From the NCBI GenBank assembly GCA_021029095.1, contig JAJOHG010000035.1, positions 124,001 to 188,000 of the forward strand: 64,000 nucleotides of DNA, read 5' to 3'. This document shows, one piece after another, positions 10,854-22,841 of the stretch. This DNA comes from Phellopilus nigrolimitatus. Its lineage: Eukaryota; Basidiomycota; Agaricomycetes; Hymenochaetales; Hymenochaetaceae. The number at the start of each line of letters is the position of its first letter. The stretch's first letter is position 1. The notes beneath the pieces were generated by a model. That model saw nothing but the letters and a program-made list of their open reading frames with translations, had not been told where the DNA came from and made no database searches. Position numbers and translations under genes: made by a program.

Positions 10854-11946
10854 GAGTGATGCACGATATGAAATTTCTTGGATCGTTATTTATGGGCTCA
10901 TGGATGGTGCGTGCGCGTCGCATGCTCTGCACGTTCGACTGCCACTGACAGTGCATGCTGCAGGCTTTTCTCGTCACCTCTCATTTGGTTCTCGTCGCTC
11001 CCTGTCGATCTCCTGGGCATGACGATATGTCCAGACCTCCTCTCGACACCCTTCACAAAACCCGCCGTGCGTTCCGATGTCCAAATACTGTACAATCCAG
11101 GTTCCGGAGCGCGCACGTCAGTCGTTCATTGTTGTATCTCGTACTGTCATAGCTATATCTACACATCTATGTATCTTGTCCTTTCCCAGTGATTCTGCAT
11201 TCGGTTTCTATATCCTCCCCACTTCACCTTGAAATCAATGTAATTTCGTTCTAAGTCTGCAAGTCCTCGGGGCGTAATATCCACCGAACTTCCTGAGCTG
11301 CAGAGCGAGCCCTTTGCCAACGATGACTCCGATACACGCTGCACCTGCGCTGCAGGCCTTGCGGCTGCGACAAAGTTGAAGCCCTCGACAAGCATGTGTT
11401 TTCCAAGTGCAAGGCACGTGAAGGTTGGCATAGCCACATTTACCCTGCTTCGCCACCGACGTCTCAGACACTCAGAATTAATACTGTAGACAAGACTAAA
11501 ACAGCATCACGATTCACGGACCAGGAAGAGATCTGTTGTTTTGGATCTATTATAGTTGAAACTTCGGACTATGAAACGCATCCCAGAGATTAGCTTTCTT
11601 TCTTTCCTTTTCTCCTGAAATGTGCTTACATCACCATCGGAGACGCTCTGAGCTCGTTTCAGCCTCAAGTGCGCCCATTCCACTATGTGTCATTCGCTTC
11701 CAAACGCAAGTTAGCCGCGGCGTCTCTAATGTCGTAGATTGTTCCATTCCAGACAGCATTATAGTCGGAAATGATATCGGTACCCCGTGCAGTAAGAGGC
11801 GCTTGAGGCGCTTGAGAATAGAATTTGTAATTACACATACACGCAAATAATATTTGTCTTTGCCCTCAGGCGATAGCAGAAGTTACAGTGTGTTATAAAA
11901 GCATACTCAATACAACCAAAAGTCCTTTCCGTACTACACATGCATT
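10854..11946. other. Intergenic, no gene recognised
   Basis: This is convergent 3' flank between the + strand exon ending at 10,853 and the minus-strand gene ending at 11,947. No conserved frames, repeats or RNA genes are seen. Confidence 0.5.
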
Positions 11947-13974
11947 TCAGTAAATGATACAATCCGTATCCGTTTTTGTGAAGGCACTGGCACTGCGGAG
12001 GCGCGCTTCGAGTACAGCGCGCAGCGTGCCATCTGCGGCGATGTACGAGCATCCACTGAAGAAAAGAAAAGACCTCGATTAGTTCATTATCTCTCAAGGG
12101 GCACGTCAACCCAGCACGCTTATAGAGGAAAGGAGAGAGCAGGACAGGAACAATGGAAAACTCACTCATACATCAAACACCCACCCCGTCCAGTCTGGCC
12201 CGGCTCTTCCAGATTCGCGATTACAACAGTATCCGCAAGCCGGCTCCGCTCATTCCTATCCCGTTTCGTCTCTCTTCCCTCTCTCTCGCGCCGCTCCCTC
12301 CCATCTACCGCGCGCGCCTCCTTCCTGCTCATCTTTCCCGTGCCCGGTACCTCATTCTCGACGTGCTCATCGGGCGGCGGCGGTGGTGCGAGAAGAGGAC
12401 CGCCGCCCGCACCAGGGCACGCGAGCCGGAGGGCGATGGGTGGCACCTTCGACCACGCTTTCGACTTGGCATTCGACCTGGAGCTCGCGTGCACGGGCGG
12501 GTGTTGCGGCGGGCGGACGTAGTCCATGAACGGGAGCGACGCCACGCGGAAGGCGTTGCGCGCCTGGGAGGAGAAGCCGCCAGGCATAGAGCTTGAGGGA
12601 TATAACGACGGAGCCGGACGTGGAGGCAGCGGGGGCGGCTTGTCGCGTGCGCTCTTTGCGTCTGTGATTGGTGGTGGTTCGCGGGGAGGCGCCAGCGAGG
12701 GATCGGGCTCGTCGACGACGAGCCGCACGTCAGCCCAGCACTGCGGGCTGTGCTCGAGCAGGCTGAGGCACACCGCCCATGTGCCGGGCGGGTACCTTTG
12801 TTCACGCACCGCCGCCCGTGCGGCATCGGAAATGGCGCTCTTAGGGACCGTTGCGGGTTGTGTTGCCAGAGACGTGTGTCGGCGCTCGCGTTTCGATGAT
12901 GAAGATGCCGAGCATGAGGTGGGAATAGTTGAAAGCGCTGGTACAACGAAGAAACAGAGTCTCCATAGGCGCCCTGGACAAAAGCGTTCAGCGGGATTCA
13001 ACGCAACCTATGAAGAAGAACGCACCTCGCGCGACGAACTCCACTGCAACCTCGCCGGTGACACGCATGCGCCGCTGAAACATCGCGAGCTCGAGCCGCA
13101 CGCTAAACGCGCCAGCATCGCTGCCCCCGTGCGCCCCGCCCTCCCGAACAGCTGCGCCATCCATGAACGTGCTCCGTTTCTTTCGTCTCGTGGATCTCTC
13201 CGTGAGCGGATCGCTTTCACCTACTGGGCCACCCTCTTGCGGGCCAGACAGTAGCATGAGGTCCGTCCCTGATAGCGGGATGACGGAGGGAGAAGCACGC
13301 AGTCGTTGGAACAGCGCATTGTCGGCCGCGACAAGGCAGGCGAGACGCAACTCAGAGACCGAGGATGGCGAGAGTGGGGCCGTGTACGACAGGAGCGCGA
13401 ACAGGATATCCTCCTCCTCCTTCTCATTCTCATCGCCCTGTGAGCCGCCTCCCTGCCTCCCAGGTGCGCGGGGCCGCTTCACGATTGCCCAGTACAGCGG
13501 CGCGTGGCCCTCGATGCTTCTCTCCTGCAGGACACGCGAAAACACGAGCCCGTGAGCAGCACACGCGTTGCTGCAGCTCTCCAAGATCCCGCGTGCTGCA
13601 TCCGCACTCGTCGAGGCTGCAGACGACTTCTGCACGAGGTCGCGCACGAGTCCAAGCACTGTCGCGCGCACGTCCGCCTGAGACTTTTGCGAAGCCTTTG
13701 CGGAGAATGAAGAGGCAGCGCCGAGCTTGCGGAATTTGTGCGACGCTGTGGGCGTCGGAGTCGGCGCGAGTCGGCTGGAGCTTGCGACAGCAGACGAACT
13801 AGAACACGAGCCTAGTGCTCTCAAGAATGATGGACGAGTAGAGCCCTTTTCGTCGTCTGGAACAGGATGGCGCTTTCCCTGGGATGACTCTCCGGGATTG
13901 ACCTCGTCGTACGAGGGAGGCGCATCATCGTACAAGGCGAACTCCTCGGGAGAATGTTTCTTGTCGATGATCAT
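11947..13974 (-). CDS. Conserved fungal protein of unknown function, 621 aa
   Basis: Three exons (13974-13026, 12973-12166, 12055-11947) join with matching phases into 621 codons plus stop. The N-terminal quarter is Ser/Pro-rich and probably disordered, with a PPSYDEV motif near residue 20. The middle holds conserved-looking segments: HAPLYWAIVKRP, LRLACLVAADNALFQRL, FSVRLELAMFQRRMRV, then WAVCLSLLEHSPQCWADVRL. The region between is Pro- and Arg-rich. Similar architecture (PLYWAI followed by SLLEHSP) occurs in uncharacterised Agaricomycete proteins that I know only as hypothetical. No catalytic motif, signal peptide or membrane span is visible. The last exon (DGCSYIAADGTLRAVLEAR) is supported by phase and by the change of codon use at its border. 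Function unknown. Confidence 0.7.
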
Positions 13975-15506
13975 CTTAGGCCTGTGCAGGACAGATCGGT
14001 GGTCTATGTATGTGCAGCTGATAAGAGGATGGACTCGCTGCGCATCGTGAACGCAGAACGGCGGTCGGTGATGGACGCTCCAGCTGCCGCATTATGCTGT
14101 GCGGTGTCATGTGTATCCAATGGTACTTTACTATTCGTGAGAAAAGCAAATTGTACATTTACAACAAGCTGCGCATGTACGTAGTAAGTATACTCCTTTT
14201 GTACACCTGCATAATCGTGGGAATAATGACCGTGTCGTTCTTGCCTGCCCGTCGACGCTGCGGTCAAAGCGCAGCGCTGTACTTCCTGCACAACAGTTTC
14301 TTTTATTCTAACCTATTGATGTCCGTAGTCGCATGAAAAGGGTAGCATCATGAAGAACGGATCTTTTCCCGTGGTCCGTTGTGCAGCTTCGCGAACAATT
14401 CTAAGTCTACCTTTGCAACACAATCAGACATCTGTCCATCTTATTCGGTGTCATGGCATAATAGACACTTTCGATGAAAGCAAATGCTGCTTTAAGAATA
14501 ACTCGAGTGTACCTTCCTATGTTAACAGTTGTCGAGTTACTCGGCTGAGTTAACGTAATACATCGCAGCTCAGGACCAAACTGAACGGACTTCGCTTCGC
14601 CCAGTTCCTTCTCTTGAGTGTTACAATCATCGGTTCCCCGCCTTCCGTCGAACATATATACATTCCTCTTGTTGATCCCGACAACGGTGCCCCGCGGATG
14701 GTTGGAGACATCACGGATGTCATGGATCTGACGCCCAGGGACATCTTCCTTGCAAACAATGCGCTAGAAGGAGGCGACAGGGTGCTTCTACGAAAATTGG
14801 CACTGGAAAGGCCATGATGAGTATCTTCCGTTCTTTTTTTTTTTTTTTTTTCTTTCTGGTAGATCGCAACCCGATGATACGCTCTTGATTTCTGAAGTAA
14901 TGCTCTTTAGAATAGTCTAATTCGACTTCAAATGAAAAGGAATGCTTATTAGAAGGCTTTCTGAATAGTGCCCACCCGCATAGAAGGCGAGGAGATTCAC
15001 CGCTATCTCTGGCAGCGGTTCAGGCCAGCGTTGGGCTGTTGTATGACGAGGCAGCACCGCGGCATGCGGCTGAGAACCGAAATCGGAAGATAGGCGCGCA
15101 GCGCTTCGCGGGTACATAACAACGTCCAGTATGGAAGACCCATGAATCGAGATTTTCGCGCTCCTCGGTCATAGCTTCCTTCAGAGGAAAAGAAGGAGCC
15201 GGGAGGCATATGCAGGGCGTGACAAATTTGAGGAATGGAAGCATAGTTAATTCTTACTTTGAAATCCTTGCAAGAACAGATACGCGATGTCTGGTCGTTC
15301 TAGCAGAGTAGTAAACGCATCAAGAAACGGGTCACTCATCAAGAAACGGATTACATTCAGATGAGATGCTCTTGAGTCAGGAGCCAAATTAAATGGAAGG
15401 AATATGCGAGGCTGGAATACTAGTAAAGAGAGTATACTAATAGCGAGTGCACTCTTGCTAATCCTAGTGGGAAAAGGTAGCTTATGTAGTACTAGCGAGA
15501 TTTTTA
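13975..15506. other. Intergenic, gene-poor
   Basis: No supported gene. It includes a poly-T run at about 14,835-14,853. A + strand frame at 14,614-14,817 looks protein-like but lacks a start context or homology. The right part becomes AT-rich towards the MITE-like element. Confidence 0.45.
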
Positions 15507-16107
15507 CTACGGTGCATAAAGGCATGAAGCATCAATTGTCTGGAGGCCGGAATTTTGCGAATTTCGGATTTCTTTTTAGTTTCGCTAATAGAAGTAAGCA
15601 AAATACGCAATTTCTCGCAATTTCCCGGTTTTTTTGGGATGTTTCAAAAATTTCTGAGAAAAAAATTAAACTAAATTAAATTAAATTAAAATAATAGCAA
15701 ATCACGTGTTACATCTGTTTGTCAGGTAGTCCGCAACTTTATCCTGGAATATTTCTACTCTCCTATGCTGAAATGTGCAAGAAGAAATGTCAGATACTGA
15801 CTGGCTAATGCGAAATGGTCATCCGAAATGCCGGACTTAATTTAGATTTGGGCGCTTATCTTATATAATAACCTATATTAGGCAATTTTAAACGCATTTT
15901 AATCATTATTATTATTTGTTTCAAAATTTCAGTGGTCGAAGAAGAAAAAGTCGACAATTGAGAAATCTACGATACAAGATCTGTAGACACGCATGGCCTC
16001 TAACCAATGCGTATGAATAAATAGGCCATAGATAAATGTGGCAAATGTAGATAGAAAAGTAATTCGGACCTTTCCGGCTTGTTGACTTATGCCTTTATGC
16101 ACTGTAG
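15507..16107. mobile_element. MITE-like non-autonomous element with terminal inverted repeats
   Basis: The left end (15,507-15,534) reads CTACGGTGCATAAAGGCAT. The right end (16,081-16,107), reverse complemented, reads CTACAGTGCATAAAGGCAT. The similarity continues inward with gaps (CCGGAA..GCGAATT against CCGGAA..CCGAATT). The interior of about 500 bp is strongly AT-rich and has no transposase. The size, inverted ends and lack of coding capacity fit a MITE. No clear target-site duplication was found. Confidence 0.55.
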
Positions 16108-16763
16108 AATACTCTTGGTACAAAAGGCTTTCATATTGTACACTCTTGTGCTACAAGCTGTCGGAAAAGAAATGCCGAATTTGAAAAATTTAAACAGTGA
16201 AAGGAGAGGATGTCGTCCAAGTTCGACATAAGTTGTTTCGACTTATCAAAGGCGCGCGGTAAATTTGGAGAAGCTAGTCAAGCTGAGGATGTCAAAAGAG
16301 TGTCTGAAATTGTGCACAAGAAGAGCCATGCGTGCGTGGCGAGGATCCATTTCCATAGGCGGCTTCTCCTCAATACCCGCCACTTCCTTCACCCCTCTGG
16401 TTCGTTCTCTCACTCGTTTCCTCCTTCGTTTTATACCTTGGTATATCCAACCGCTGCGTTGCCTTCGAGTTCTTCCGCTGTGTCCTCTCAGGGTTTTCTC
16501 GCATAGTGCCCCCAAACGTTCGTATCACCGCGCCTGCATCAAGCGCGTCCTCTTCCCTTCTGATCCGTTGGACAAATACCGCGCGATTGACATATTCTGG
16601 GAGTGCCATGCGCTCTGGTTCGAATGTGTCAGCGCCTGCGCCACCGGCATTCTCAAGTTGTTCCATAGTTTCTGGCTGTCTGCAGAATTATTGATAATAA
16701 TGACGTCCGTGCATGATTAGACTGGATTCCTCGGTGTGAATATATCAGAAAGGACTTGCCGAA
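16108..16763. other. Intergenic with one unassigned open frame
   Basis: This is 3' flank of the membrane-protein gene. A 98-codon minus-strand frame (16,666-16,370, starting MEQLENAGGAGADTF, highly charged) could be a separate small gene or chance. No splice join to the upstream gene was found that keeps phase. Confidence 0.35.
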
Positions 16764-19371
16764 TCATGAATCCATCTCCGGAACGCGACGCCTGAGTGAT
16801 TTGTAGGAAGAGGCGATTTGTTGCAATGGACCTGAATGAGGGCATCAATCATTGATTAAAGGAGCTCAAGGGCGAAAGGGCGAAAACGTACATAGTCACC
16901 ACTAATGTGGCGGCGACAGTCGCAACAAATGATCATTCATTCAGCTTGACATTCGAAACAAATTCGGGTGATTGGCTCACGGGCAGGGATGCACATGCAC
17001 ATCGATTGCTAATCGTTGAGAAAACAGCGAGTCAGAAATGCAATAGGATAAAGTATGACGTTCGGTGCTCACAAAATCCATGGCTTCTGCCGCATTTTCA
17101 GCTAATGTTACAGAAAAATGTTTAGGCCGAGGTGGATTTATGGGCATACATGGAATGCTTACGTGAAGAGTTCAGAATGACGCAGACCTGTAAAATCAGG
17201 CACGCACGGTCAGGATAACCAGTCTTGCACGTCATTCATGAGAAAATGATCAACTCACGAGCATGCCGATTTTCATCATCGCAATCACAATGACACAGTG
17301 TAGCCCCTGCTGATATCCGGAATCCAAGACCCTAGTCCACACCCATTTGTACGGCGTAGCATTGTGAGCGTTCCGAATATCGATACCACCTCTGGCGTTC
17401 GAAAACTCGGCCACTCGAGGCGTAGGTGGACCTGCAGTCTCGCCTGCGTCTGCACTCATACGTGCCCGTGAAATTTCTAGAGCCGAGAAATCGACGCTCT
17501 GGACATCGTGCCTCCTTGTTATCCCTTCATCATCGCCACCAGTATTAGAACGGCTTAATTCAGGACTGTGACCGACTGCATGCTTGCGGCCCATCGGCGA
17601 GGCTGCTCGTTCGAAATCGGTCTTCCAATCAGGACAGTCAAAATCAGGGCTCCTAGCTATGCCGATGATGAGAAGCGCGAGAGCGAAGAGATCGAGCGCC
17701 ATGACTGAAATAATTACAATCGGGACAAATCGTCAAAAAGTACCAACGCGGCGCAGTCATAGATTAAACCGCCGTGGATACGAGGTACTTACAATACACA
17801 CATATTCCTAGCACGAATGCCCGATTTCCAAGGGAATTATGAAAGGCGTCCCCGATCCCGAGGCCGGGAGGCATCGCTGCGCGTTTTCTCAGGCCAGCCA
17901 GTCCGTCGATCTCGGCCGCAACACTGGAGTGGATAACTGCTCGAGTCGACAACGACGAAGCACTGTCAGCTGCTGTCGGTGCGTACGCGCACGTCCCAGG
18001 CTCAGAAGGAAGAGACACCAGTCGTTTGGCACCCAAGCCGATGAGGACGTACTGCGCCGCATGCAGAGTGAACAGCACGGCGGGGAGAAGACGCGCCGCT
18101 TCAGGAAAGGTGCGCTTTTGTCCACAAGTCCCCGAGGCGGTCAAACGACGTGTCGGGATGCCTAATTCGTTATTTGTAATTGCTGCTTCTTCATCAGGCT
18201 GGGAAGGCCGAGCAGAAGATGTCCTTTTAGGAAGTCGAGATGTCAGATGTCAGGTAGAAACAAAGCGAATAAACTAGGACAAGGGGAATCGTGACTTCTG
18301 GACTGGAATAGAATGGGATCGAATCGACAAGATAAGAGTCGCGTGTAGTGTCTTTGGAAGTAAAATATGCGCAAACGCATTTGCATAAAATGGATAATAG
18401 GGCAGGAGAGACGTACCAGAGAGCCATACTACGCGACGGACACCGAAATTATGGTCGTCAGCCGTATATCATGGATTTAGAGCTGACTAGGACTCACATT
18501 CGGAGAAAAAGAAATGACGTTGAAAGAGCGAATGATATAAGGGGGAAAGCCTGTACGCAGCTTCGTCAACTTTATCGAGAAGCAAGCCAGTTAAACATAG
18601 AAAGCGTACCCAAGCAACAACATTTACAATTCTCCACGTGCCGCAGGACAGCATTCCTTTGACATCAATGACGTTCAGGGGAGTTGGAGAAGAACCCGAG
18701 GAAAATTTGGATTCATTAGAGGATAAAAAGCCACCAGGGGAGTCAAGGATCGTGAGCAGGGAGACGAGTGCCGTAAATGTTGTTACTCGAAGACTGAGAA
18801 ATGCCAACCGCGCGAACACGTTGGCTGTCTTCGTTGATGTTTCTCGGAGTCGCCGTCGACGCTCAAAGGAAGACGACGAAGATGTCTCATCCACGACGAC
18901 CGAACTTGGTAGTGAAGGGGCGGGTTGAACCTGAGTTGTCGCCGGCCGAACGGGGGGTATCTCTGAAGTGGTATCGCGGCCTTTCCCAGTTCTCGACTTT
19001 CGCAAGTAGTCGACGGTATTTTGATCTCCGCCAGTTCCCTGTCCGTTGAACCACTTCCCAGTACATGGCCAAATCGGCCGGAAGAGCCGAAGCGCACGCC
19101 CCAGCAGAGAAAACAAGACGCGACAGTCATACAAGATAAATTGCGCAGCTTCCCAGGCGTACATCCCCGAAGCGGCATGGGCGAGGTTGGATGAGACATC
19201 TGCGAGCTCAGTCTTAGCGGATCATCGTAGAAAGTAAAGGACAGGCGCACGTTCACTACCATCCGCCACCTGAATGCGCGCTAGACTTAGTCCAACATCG
19301 ACGCCGTATTTGATGAAAGAGTTTGACCTCGCGGCGTACAACGCTCCTGCGCTCCCTATGTAGGCAGTCAT
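16764..19371 (-). CDS. Multi-exon polytopic membrane protein, function unknown
   Basis: Proposed exons are 19371-19260, 19199-18610, 18550-18498, a 12-nt microexon 18428-18417, an exon starting at 18302, one ending at 17793, then 17704-17259, 17187-17163 and 16831-16764. Several hydrophobic helices alternate with charged loops: RVTTFTALVSLLTIL, AFPLISFALSTSFLFL, VTIPLVLVYSLCFYL, LLPAVLFTLHAAQYVLIGLG, MALDLFALALLIIGIA and CVIVIAMMKIGMLVCVIL. The large loop after exon 2's start is Ser-rich. All junction phases agree except the one near 18,230, where I could not find a consistent donor, so that border is provisional. The end (QQIASSYKSLRRRVPEMDS) fits by phase. No family is recognised. It may be a transporter or receptor-like protein; that is only inferred from the number of membrane spans. 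Confidence 0.55.
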
Positions 19372-20693
19372 CGCGCACGCATGCCAGGCGTCGAGTTTAT
19401 GTACTGTACTTCGTTCCGTCGAAGGAAAACCCCACAGACTTAGATTGACGCGTCCTTTATATCAAGTTCTGTGAATACTCAGCCACTCGGGCCAAGTGTC
19501 AGTTCTTGCGTCGCACTATGTCGCGCGCGGCCTGAGCGGGGACACACGCCAGCGGGATGCCGCTTCTATAGTCCAAAATAGCAGGTATGCTGCAGAGTAC
19601 AGTCAGGTAACGGATGTGTGAACTTCTTTATGATTCAATCAATAGCCAGATTGGGGAAAGCGTGGGCTGGAGATAGCGTCCGCTGCGGCAAATTTACGCG
19701 CACACATTGCTGGACAGCTGGCTGGCAGCGCGGATCTTCCGACGCCGTCTCTCGCTAGCTCGGAGTGCGAACTAAACAGCACAATGTTCGCTATCAACAT
19801 CGCTGGGAGCTTCAGAGAAGATATATGAGAAACCGATTTCGAGCATGTCGAACAAGTGTCGCGACACCGCAGACTGAACGTTGCTGGACAGTTGGGCGTC
19901 CACACGGCCTTACGGATATATTGAGTTCATAATAGAGAGCTTGTTGACAGCGGAAGTTCAGGAGCTGGACTGTCTTGAGATTTGAAAAAAGTACCACGAA
20001 TACACATCGTTGGTTGTACTGCTGTCGTCTCGCGATCGAAATCGCGTCGAAATCGCCTCGTCGGGGCTAGAGGGAGTTCGCGAAAAGTAAACCTTTTGAC
20101 GTCGACTTCACGTAGTTCCTCAGCCGGTGATGGTGGAAGACAGCTCCGGAAAGATGAGTAAGCGTCTTTCATCCTCGGTAACCAAGTTTCGATCGGAGAT
20201 CAACTTCAACAAAACCGTGGAAGATGCACGTGCTCGTTATCACGTGAATATGACTCAGCCATCGAGCCACAAGGGCCACGGCGAGCTTCATTAGTACATC
20301 CACCTTCGGGCAACATCAATAAGAAGGACAGCTTCCAAAGCTACTTACCGAGTATGAGGGACAAAAGGCCCGTTATGCAGAGATAAATTCAGCAGATACA
20401 AATGAAATTGACATGGCCGCACAATCTACCACACTGTGCCCCAAGCGTGTTTGCGCTCTTTTTGCTACCCATCACTAAACTGCAAAATTTCATGACATTT
20501 TCGTCATTAAATTTCTGTTCCGCACGTCTAACGCGATTGTGCGAGATCTCTGACATAAAGCTCGGTCCTAAACATTGATCTCTGCAATCCTGTGATAACC
20601 ACACTTCAAGTTATTTCCGTATGAGTGTTACTATATCTTTCACGATGTGTTTGAATACCGAGCATGCGAATTGATCCGACGTGCGGAGGCCTT
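19372..20693. other. Intergenic between divergent genes
   Basis: This is shared upstream DNA of the minus-strand membrane protein and the plus-strand F-box/LRR gene. No conserved frame is recognised. Confidence 0.45.
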
Positions 20694-20765
20694 GGAAGAG
20701 GTGGCCGGAAAGAGGAGGCCTAGGAAGAAGCAACTGGGAAGAAGTGGCCTGGGAAAAGGTGGCCT
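20694..20765 (+). repeat. Purine-rich tandem repeat of about 15 bp, five imperfect units
   Basis: The units follow GGAAGAGGTGGCC, GGAAAGAGGAGGCCT, AGGAAGAAGCAACT, GGGAAGAAGTGGCCT and GGGAAAAGGTGGCCT. The array lies 72-143 nt before the F-box/LRR start codon, so it is in its promoter or 5' UTR. The strand asymmetry (purines on the + strand) is marked. Any regulatory role is inferred. Confidence 0.65.
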
Positions 20766-20836
20766 CAGCCACAACTTGCTCGACTATAAGTAGAACGCGC
20801 AATGGATTTCGTAGGCCATCTTTCTATTCAACCACT

Positions 20837-22566
20837 ATGAGCATGCGGTCCCTCCCAACAGAAATTGTCGACATGGTCGCTAAACTCTTGTTCCCTCAAC
20901 GTCTCGGAGACGCCAAAGAAACGCTTGTGTTGTACCTCCGCTATTTTACACGCGCGGACCTGCTGCACCTGATTAGCTTCGCAGCGACGTGCAGAGCGTT
21001 TCGGGACATATGTCTCCCGCACATATATTCTTGTGCTTGTCTGAGCAGCCCGGGGCATGTTGATGGGTTCGAGCAGCGGATGCGAGAGTTGAGCTTGCAG
21101 TCACACAATGTTAAACATATGTATGTGCAGCTTTTGCTTCCCGTCGTCGAGGCATATCTAACGCGATGTTCAGGACCATCCGCCCTCCGCTCGATTCGGG
21201 AAAGCTGAACCCTGACGTCCTGAACGATCTCTGCAGGTTTACGGGTGTTACAACGCTGTTCCTCGACGATGTCCCTTTGTCCCAGGCCACGATCAATGCG
21301 CTCACGCACCTGCGTGGCTTGACGATGCTAGCCGTCAGCATCTGGGATCATATGGAAGAAGAAGACAGCATTGCAGACGACGCGGCGTTCAAGGACATGC
21401 CTGCGCTGCGCAAACTGCAGCTGAAGCTGAATCTCAGTGGGAGCGAAGCAGTCGTAGCCTTTATTCCGCTCATTCGGGCCGTCCGGGGTAGCCTCGAGGA
21501 ACTGTCCATTACTGGCTCAGGACTAAATCATGAACGCGAATGGAACTTCGTGGCTGCTCTGAAACTCGGGACGATGTTCTTTCCTAATCTCAAAGCACTC
21601 AAGACCTTCTTCCTCCCTATCTTTCCTTCAGCGCTTCGCGACTTCGTAGAGCTGCATCGAGGCACCATCAAGTATCTTGATGATACTCGCGGCGATGCTC
21701 CGGGAAATTCCAGCATGGGCTGGCTGTCTCTTATCTGTTCAAGTATTATAGGCAAAAAAGGCACAGCTACCGAAGGAAAACCTGGAGAAGGAACAAGACA
21801 ACATGCTAATCTTGAGAAGTGGAAACAAGTAGTGTTCAAGGACTTTGCAATTGGCTTCGAAGACGCGTGTTCTTCGCCAGGCGGATGTCCAAGCAATGGA
21901 AAGGTGACCAGAGTCCTCACGGACCTCCGTATCAATTTCACAGAAGTAGACAACGACATTCAAGTTCTCGGCCGGGAAAACCGAGCGATGTTTGCCCAGC
22001 CGATTTTCAGATCCCTCAAGTTCCTATCTCTTGCTGTACCATTCGATTCGAAGTATAGAGTCTCGCATTCTCTGGTGCGCCCCCTATTTCGCACTGTATT
22101 TCAGTTCTTCATGAAGCTCACTGATAAACGTTTTCTGCTTATCTGGAACAAACAGAATGCGCTGAACCGTACCTGTAAGAAGCATATGCCGGAGCTGCAG
22201 TCCCTGGTCCTCAAGAAAGACACGACGGACAGAATCGAAGAGATTCTGTGGCAACTGCCAGAAGCCCCGAAACCGGGCGAAGACGAAAACAGGTGCGCTT
22301 TCGAGACACCCTGCTCCCCGTATGAGATAAGCGACGACCGTGAGCTGCGCGATGCCGTCTCGGCGTTCCTGGGCGCGAACGCATCCGTCGAGCGCTTCGA
22401 GTGGCGGTTCGCGCACTGGCACCACTACGATAAGGTGATAGGCTCTTGGGTCTGGACGAGGGACCCACACGCAAACGTTGTTGCCAGTGAGGCTGGAAAG
22501 CCCGTGCCTGTAATTGGAAAACTCAGTCACAGTCATATGGGGTCAGTGTATTACGGACGCGTGTAA
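20837..22566 (+). CDS. F-box/LRR-like protein, complete (copy 2 of 3)
   Basis: Three exons (20837-21120, 21174-22074, 22156-22566) give 531 aa. The F-box is at residues 4-55, with RSLPTEIVDMVAKLLFP at its start and AATCRAFRDICLP near its end. About 400 residues of degenerate leucine-rich strands follow, for example FPNLKALKTF and LTDLRINF. The C-terminus ends with ASVERFEWRF and SWVWTRD. F-box proteins tether substrates to an SCF ubiquitin ligase through Skp1, and the LRR part usually binds the substrate. Neither partner can be named here. The second intron (81 nt) is a multiple of three without a stop, so an unspliced message would still encode a protein with 27 extra residues. The start is preferred because it sits just before the F-box. 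Confidence 0.85.
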
Positions 22567-22841
22567 CTCTGCAATAGGGTAATTGACCTGTAGCCCACTC
22601 CATGTGGGCACAGGACCGTCTAAAGGTTTCAAGTTGATAGAATGTAGCAGAATATAACTCACTCTGAACACAAAAAGGTCGAGCCGCATCGAAGCTTTTC
22701 AAAGTCTGTTATATTGCACAATTAATATGCTGTACTATTATTCGTTCCCAAGTTAAAATGAAAACAATCAATCGAGTAAACAAGTAAGTAGAACAAAAAA
22801 AGAACATCAATCAGTCGTCCCTCAAGCCTAATAGAAAAAAA

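Noticed and set aside
12153..13802. Several long + strand frames (for example 12,526-13,254)
   Set aside because: They lie opposite the spliced 621-aa minus-strand gene, whose exon phases and conserved segments support the minus strand.
14614..14817. + strand frame ending DRVLLRKLALERP
   Set aside because: The composition is protein-like, but it has no start context, splice partner, neighbour logic or known motif. Too weak to annotate as a gene.
16370..16666. Minus-strand 98-codon charged frame as last exon of the membrane protein
   Set aside because: The phase-consistent end of that gene is at 16,764 (EMDS stop), and no acceptor joins this frame in phase.
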